Source: Paenibacillus protaetiae
Lineage (GTDB): Bacteria > Bacillota > Bacilli > Paenibacillales > Paenibacillaceae
Reading direction: 5' to 3'
Length of the DNA stretch: 64,000 bases
Assembly (NCBI RefSeq): GCF_004135365.1
Contig: NZ_CP035492.1
Coordinates: 1,982,501-2,046,500 of the forward strand
Each line of letters opens with the position of its first letter. Positions within the stretch are counted from its first letter, which is position 1. The position numbers and the translations under genes were made by a program. Shown in pieces: positions 59,490 to 64,000 of this stretch. The notes beneath the pieces were generated by a model. It was not told where the DNA came from. It saw nothing but the letters and a program-made list of their open reading frames with translations, and did not search any database.

Positions 59490-61102
59490 TTATGGCGCCG
59501 CATTCCAGCCAAGCGGAAACGCCGGCGCCAGCTCCAGCGGCAGGCGGCCGGATGGAGCAAGCTCGCCGGTGAGCACCTTGGCGAGCGACTGTAAAGCAAG
59601 CGGCCGGCATTCATAAACAGCCAAATACGCTTGTGCAGCCGGATACAGGTTGAGGTCATGCGGATTGCGGACCGATACTGCAATCGTCCGGTCGCCAGCC
59701 GCCGCAATGACCTGCTGCGCTATGCTTCGTTCAGTCTCATGCTTTGCGGCATCATAGGTTGCCACAATAATCTGCTCGAACGAATCCAGCCCTTCAAGCG
59801 GGTCCGCTTCGCTCATCGACCGCTCCGTCAACCGTTCCAGCCGGCCGGATAAGCAGCCGCCCAGCGTGCCGTCTCCCGCCAGCATTTCATCCGCTACCGA
59901 TACCGGCACGATGTCCGGCCATAACACAAGCGTATTCGCATCCTTGCGGAGCGGCAGAAGCCCGCCTTCGTTTTTCACCAGCGTAACGGAAGCTTCGCTC
60001 CACTTCGCCGCTATCGCCCGGTTGCCGGGCGTGCCGATCCGCTTCTCCACCTGCTCCCACGGCTTCAGCGGCTTCTCCAGCTCCAGCTTCTGCTTCAGCC
60101 GCATCACGCGGTTTAATGCTTCTTCCACCCGCGAGGCCGGCAGCTCTCCGGTTTCCACCGCTTGCGCTACCGCTTCAAGCGCCGCTACCTGCTTCTCGTA
60201 GGTATGGCTGACCAGCACCATGTCGGCACCTGCCTGCAGCGCCATGACCGCGCCGCGCCCCGGCCCATACAGCTTGTCGATGGCATCCATCTCCAGGCAG
60301 TCCGTTACAACTACGCCGTCATACCCAAGCTCCTCGCGCAGCAAGCCGGTAATGACCGGCTTCGACAGCGTTGAAGGAACCCCGCTTGGATCAAGCGCAG
60401 GCAAGCCGACATGCGCCGTCATAATCGCATCGGTCCCCGCCTGAATCGCCGCCCGGAACGGCTTCAGCTCGATCATATCGAGGCGCTTGCGTTCGTGCAG
60501 CAGCACCGGCAAGGCATGATGGGAATCCACATCGGTATCGCCATGTCCCGGGAAATGTTTGACCGTTGCCGCCACGCCCGCAGCCTGGTAACCTCGTACA
60601 GCAGCCGTGCCCAGCTCAGCGACAACCGCTGCGCTGTCGCTGTACGAACGGACGTTAATGACCGGATTGGCGGGATTGTTGTTCACATCCAGGCATGGCG
60701 CATAGTTCATTGTAATGCCAAGCAAACGAAGCTCTTCTCCGCAAATAAGCGCCGTTTCGTAAGCGGCATCCGCCGAGCCCGTTGCGCCAATCGCCATATT
60801 GCCGGGCATCAGCGTTACCCCGTCCGTCAGCCTCGCCACCATGCCCCCTCCTGGTCAACCGCAGTCAGAAGAGGCGGCCGTCCGGCTTTTTCGGCAACTG
60901 CCTTCAAAGCGCCGGAAAGCTGGTGAACCTGCTCCGCATTACGGATATTTCTTGAGAAATATATCGTTCCGCCAATGCCGTATTGCTCAATCAAAGTACA
61001 AATTTCGCTGCTTGCTTCGTGGCCGTGAAACCCAAACACAAATAACTGCCCTATCTTTTCCCTGATCGTCCAGCTGTCCAGGCTTTGGTTATACGCCTTC
61101 AT
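59490..61102 (-). pseudogene. NagZ-like beta-N-acetylhexosaminidase (GH3), split by a one-base frameshift
   Basis: Releases terminal GlcNAc, probably from peptidoglycan or chitin fragments. The first part (ATG 61102, GAGGAG site) runs to LLTAVDQEG, then shifts at a C5 run (60844-60848, plus strand). The rest continues as MVARLTDGVTLMPGNMAIGA. One added base gives DQEGGMVARL, the GH3 motif. NagZ hallmarks follow: KHFPGHGDTDVDSHHALPVL with the catalytic His-Asp loop, and the nucleophile Asp in VVVTDCLEMDAI. A C-terminal domain of about 200 residues makes it larger than E. coli NagZ. No signal peptide. The YesN/YesM-type pair upstream may control it. Confidence 0.87.
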
Positions 61103-61193
61103 CCGCTTTGCTCCTCTTCTCCCTGAAGTGATATTCCCCTCGTTCATGCCGTACCCTGCAGCATCGTGCCTTATCATGCCGTTCTAACGTTCG

Positions 61194-62804
61194 TCAGGAC
61201 CCCGACTCCAAATGCTTGCTGCGATAATCGCTTGGATTATCGCCCGTATATTTCATAAACACCTTCGTGAAATACCGCCGTTCGGCATACCCGACCTCTT
61301 TGGCAATTTGCGTAATGCTTGTTTGCGTTTCAGCAAGCAGCCTTTTCGCTTTTTCCATACGTTCGCGTGTTACATATTCAATAAATGTAACGCCAAACGT
61401 CTGTTTGAACAGCAAGCTGAAGTAGGAAGCGCTGAGCCCGACAAAAGAAGCCGCCTCCTCGACGCTGATGTCCCTGTACAAATTGCGTTCCAAAAAAATG
61501 CGCGCCTCGCCCATCACCCGCTCGGACTGCTTCTTTTTATCCTGCGACCGCTCGCCAACCGCCGACTGCAGCTGCCGGATAACGGCCAGCAAATCTTTGA
61601 CGCCAAAACGGTGGTCCAGCTTCACCCACAAGCTGTCTTCCTGTTCTTTCGGCAGCGCGCCCATCTCTTTCATTTCGCGCACCAGATTTAATACGAAATA
61701 GTGAAGCATCGGCATAATCCGGCCTTGCGAAAGCTCGCTCATATTGTTCAGATGGCCCATCAAATGGGTTAACTCCCGGTCAACGCCGGCCGCATCCCCG
61801 CGCTTTAAAGCGTCGGTCACAAGCTCCGAAATATCCCATATCGCCTGGCCAGCTCCGGATAGTTTGGACTCGTCGGGCGAGTAGACCGTGACTTGTTCCA
61901 GCTTCGGCGACAACATCATGCCAAGCTGAATTTGCTTATAAGCGGCAGCAAGCTGATTGGCTCCAATTTCATCTCGGTAAACGCCCGCATAGAGCGACAG
62001 CTTCACATGGGCGCTGACCGCCGCCAGCAGCTGTTCCGCCCATTGTATGGCTCCGCAGCTGCCCAGCCCTTCCTCGCATGCTATAAGGACGCACCACTCT
62101 CCATCCCGCATTTGAATGACAGATCCGGTCTCCAGGCCGTTTGACTTCAGCTTGTCGCGCAGCACATTGCAGACGGCAAAATTCCACAGCTTGCGTTCCT
62201 TGTCGCCCCAATTGCGCCAGTCTTTCGCCGCTTCCGAGCCAACGTCCACATCCAGCACGATTAACGCATAGGGGCGGAGCAGGCGCTGCTGCTCATCCCC
62301 GGCATACAGCCAGCTGCTGGCGGTTAAATCCGAATAATCCATCAAAATGTCGTATAACAGCTTTTCGTTGATCAGATCAAACATTTTGTTCAACTTGTGC
62401 TGTTCCTCCTGCTGCTGCTTCAGCAAAGCGCGCCGGGAGGACATAATGCGTGCAATGACCCCGGTCAGCTCATCATACGGTATCGGCTTCAGCATATAAT
62501 CCTTGACGCCGTATTGGATCGCCTTCCGCGTATAGGCAAAATCCTGATACCCCGACAGCATAATGACTTCGCAGCCGATTTCCTGCTCCCGGATGCGGCG
62601 GACAAGCTCCAGTCCATCCATCATCGGCATCCGGATATCGCACAACACAAGGTCGATCGGCTCCGCTTCCAACTTCTCGAGCGCCTCCAGCCCGTTTTTG
62701 GCCGTTCCCGCCACCGTCAGGCCAAGCAAATCCCAAGGAACCACCTTTTCCAGGTTGCGGGTAATATGCGGCTCATCGTCTACCAGCAGCACCTTTCCGT
62801 TCAT
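61194..62804 (-). CDS. YesN-type AraC response regulator
   Basis: A 536-residue regulator of the kind abundant in Paenibacillus. Receiver: acidic pair in VLLVDDEPHI, phospho-acceptor Asp in LVLCDIRMPMMDG, Lys in DYMLKPIPYDEL. A 250-residue variable linker region follows, then a C-terminal AraC double helix-turn-helix (ISVEEAASFVGLSASYFSLLFKQ and SITQIAKEVGYAERRYFTKVF). Its start overlaps the kinase stop by four bases (ATGA), so the two proteins are coupled. By position it may control the GH3 gene 91 bases downstream. Confidence 0.93.
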   Translation of the reverse strand: MNGKVLLVDDEPHITRNLEKVVPWDLLGLTVAGTAKNGLEALEKLEAEPIDLVLCDIRMPMMDGLELVRRIREQEIGCEVIMLSGYQDFAYTRKAIQYGVKDYMLKPIPYDELTGVIARIMSSRRALLKQQQEEQHKLNKMFDLINEKLLYDILMDYSDLTASSWLYAGDEQQRLLRPYALIVLDVDVGSEAAKDWRNWGDKERKLWNFAVCNVLRDKLKSNGLETGSVIQMRDGEWCVLIACEEGLGSCGAIQWAEQLLAAVSAHVKLSLYAGVYRDEIGANQLAAAYKQIQLGMMLSPKLEQVTVYSPDESKLSGAGQAIWDISELVTDALKRGDAAGVDRELTHLMGHLNNMSELSQGRIMPMLHYFVLNLVREMKEMGALPKEQEDSLWVKLDHRFGVKDLLAVIRQLQSAVGERSQDKKKQSERVMGEARIFLERNLYRDISVEEAASFVGLSASYFSLLFKQTFGVTFIEYVTRERMEKAKRLLAETQTSITQIAKEVGYAERRYFTKVFMKYTGDNPSDYRSKHLESGS

Positions 62805-64000
62805 GACTGATCACCTCTGTTTTTCGGAATGATACAACGAATAGTCGTCCCCCAGCCTTCCTGGCTGCAAATCATCATGCCGTATGCTGCGCCGTAATGA
62901 ATACGCAGCCGGTCTGCGACGTTGCGCAAGCCAAGCCCTCTTCGTTCGCCCAGCTCAGCTGCATCCATCTGCCTGCTGCTGCGGATGCCGCTTCCCGGCG
63001 CAACGCTTTGGCTTAATTTCAGAAGCGCGGCTTCGCTCATGCCCGTGCCGTTATCCGTAACTGTAAACACAAGATGGCTCGCTGCCGCCTCCACCTTAAT
63101 ATGAATAATTCCCGTCCCGTATTCGATCCCTTCAAAGCCGTGCTGAATGCTGTTCTCGACAAGCGGCTGCAGCGTCAGCTTCAATATCGTATATTCAAGC
63201 GCTTCTTCCGGCACATCCAGTTCGTATACAAACAAATCTTCAAACCGGTATTTCTGAATTTCCAGGTAGCTGCGGACATGCTCGATTTCCTGCTGCACCG
63301 ACAGCTCCTCGGACTGATGCAGGCTCATGCGCAGCAAATTGCTGAGCCGCCGCACCATCAGCATAATTTTGGCGCCGTCGTTTTGCGCGGCAAGCGCATT
63401 GATCGACTCCAGCGTATTAAACAGAAAATGCGGCTTGATCTGCGCCTGCATCAACATCATTTCCGCGTGCTGCTTGCGCGCCTGCTCGCTCCGCACCTCC
63501 GTCAGCAGCGAGCCGATCCGCTCGACCATGCTGTTGAAGCTGCTGGCCAGCAGCACCGTCTCATCTTTGCCTTGCGCGCTTACCCGGATGTCGAGCAGGC
63601 CCTGCTCGACAAGCTTCATTTTGCGGACGACACGGATGATCGACCTGGCTACCCGGTTTACAAAAAAGACGTTGAACAATATAGCGGACAACACGCAAAG
63701 CAGCGTAATCATGCCGATCCACTGCATAAACCGTTCGCTTTCGTTCGTTAAGGAATCCCACGATTTCACCGACACCAATATCCAGCCGTTCAAGTTCAGC
63801 TTATAAGCGGAAACCAGGCTGTCTTCCCCCCTGAACCGCATGCGCGCGCTCGAATAACTGCCGGTCTCCTCCAGCGTTGCGCTAGTAATGTCGCTAATGC
63901 TGCGCCCTTCCAGCTCGCGGTTACTGTCCAGCAGAATGAGCCCCTGCTGATTCAAAATAAAATATTGATCCTGCGGCAAATGCTGTACGGACGGATTTAA
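62801..64000 (-). CDS. YesM-type sensor histidine kinase (N-terminus beyond the window)
   Basis: The frame is open to the right edge, so the N-terminal membrane segment and part of the extracellular sensor are missing. Visible are the end of a dCache-like sensor (FILNQQGLILLDSNRELEG), a transmembrane helix (MITLLCVLSAILFNVFFV), HAMP, the His_kinase domain with the phospho-His in AQIKPHFLFNTLESI, and an HATPase domain with N box LVENSIQHGF, DNGTGM and GLGLRNVADRL. It signals to the adjacent YesN-type regulator, most likely in response to an extracellular sugar or oligosaccharide. Confidence 0.9.
   Translation of the reverse strand, partial: LNPSVQHLPQDQYFILNQQGLILLDSNRELEGRSISDITSATLEETGSYSSARMRFRGEDSLVSAYKLNLNGWILVSVKSWDSLTNESERFMQWIGMITLLCVLSAILFNVFFVNRVARSIIRVVRKMKLVEQGLLDIRVSAQGKDETVLLASSFNSMVERIGSLLTEVRSEQARKQHAEMMLMQAQIKPHFLFNTLESINALAAQNDGAKIMLMVRRLSNLLRMSLHQSEELSVQQEIEHVRSYLEIQKYRFEDLFVYELDVPEEALEYTILKLTLQPLVENSIQHGFEGIEYGTGIIHIKVEAAASHLVFTVTDNGTGMSEAALLKLSQSVAPGSGIRSSRQMDAAELGERRGLGLRNVADRLRIHYGAAYGMMICSQEGWGTTIRCIIPKNRGDQS

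Overview
The window is from a spore-forming, low-to-moderate GC Firmicute, most likely a Paenibacillus. The signs are an alpha/beta SASP gene, the polA-mutM-ytaF-coaE-nrdR block known from Bacilli, SLH-anchored surface proteins, a YesM/YesN-type two-component pair, GH3 and GH42 sugar hydrolases and many AraC-type regulators. No phage, IS element or CRISPR array was seen. Nearly all genes have clear ribosome binding sites, and many transcripts end in strong hairpin terminators.

Layout. 0-6.4 kb: degenerate left edge, an SGNH hydrolase, two small paralogous proteins behind a sigma-K-like promoter, a methyltransferase, and a divergent HxlR regulator/MFS pump pair. 6.4-14.4 kb: tRNA-Ala(GGC), a 57-codon gene with a LexA box inside its promoter, a HIT protein, nrdR, SASP, lytic transglycosylase, coaE, ytaF, mutM and polA. 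14.5-19.8 kb: an EAL/GGDEF pair and an SLH-anchored 5'-nucleotidase. 19.9-32.8 kb: a Fur-box FhuF-like protein, then a tight membrane operon (HupE-like, DUF318-type permease, TIGR03943-type protein, cupredoxin-like protein) downstream of a 2,496-residue multidomain SLH protein. 33-38.7 kb: a second MFS pump with a divergent ArsR regulator and assorted enzymes. 38.9-45.1 kb: pstSCAB1B2-phoU with a divergent LysR gene. 45.2-46.9 kb: a soluble CBS-MCP transducer and a CBS protein. 47-53.5 kb: esterase, GH42 beta-galactosidase, two AraC regulators and an M20 peptidase. 53.6-64 kb: phoR-phoP, an SBF transporter, a tandem HD protein, an NAD(P)-binding protein, a NagZ-like GH3 enzyme and a YesN/YesM pair running off the right edge.

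Themes. Phosphate: Pst uptake, PhoU, PhoP/PhoR, a surface 5'-nucleotidase and a surface PHP/CehA-type phosphoesterase domain. c-di-GMP and CBS signalling: three proteins share one CBS-like sensor module. Sporulation: SASP, ytaF and the sigma-K-like locus. 

Caution: three genes (pstA, the CBS-MCP gene and the GH3 gene) are each split by an apparent loss of one base in a run of G or C. This suggests homopolymer undercalling in the source assembly, so these are more likely intact genes than true pseudogenes.
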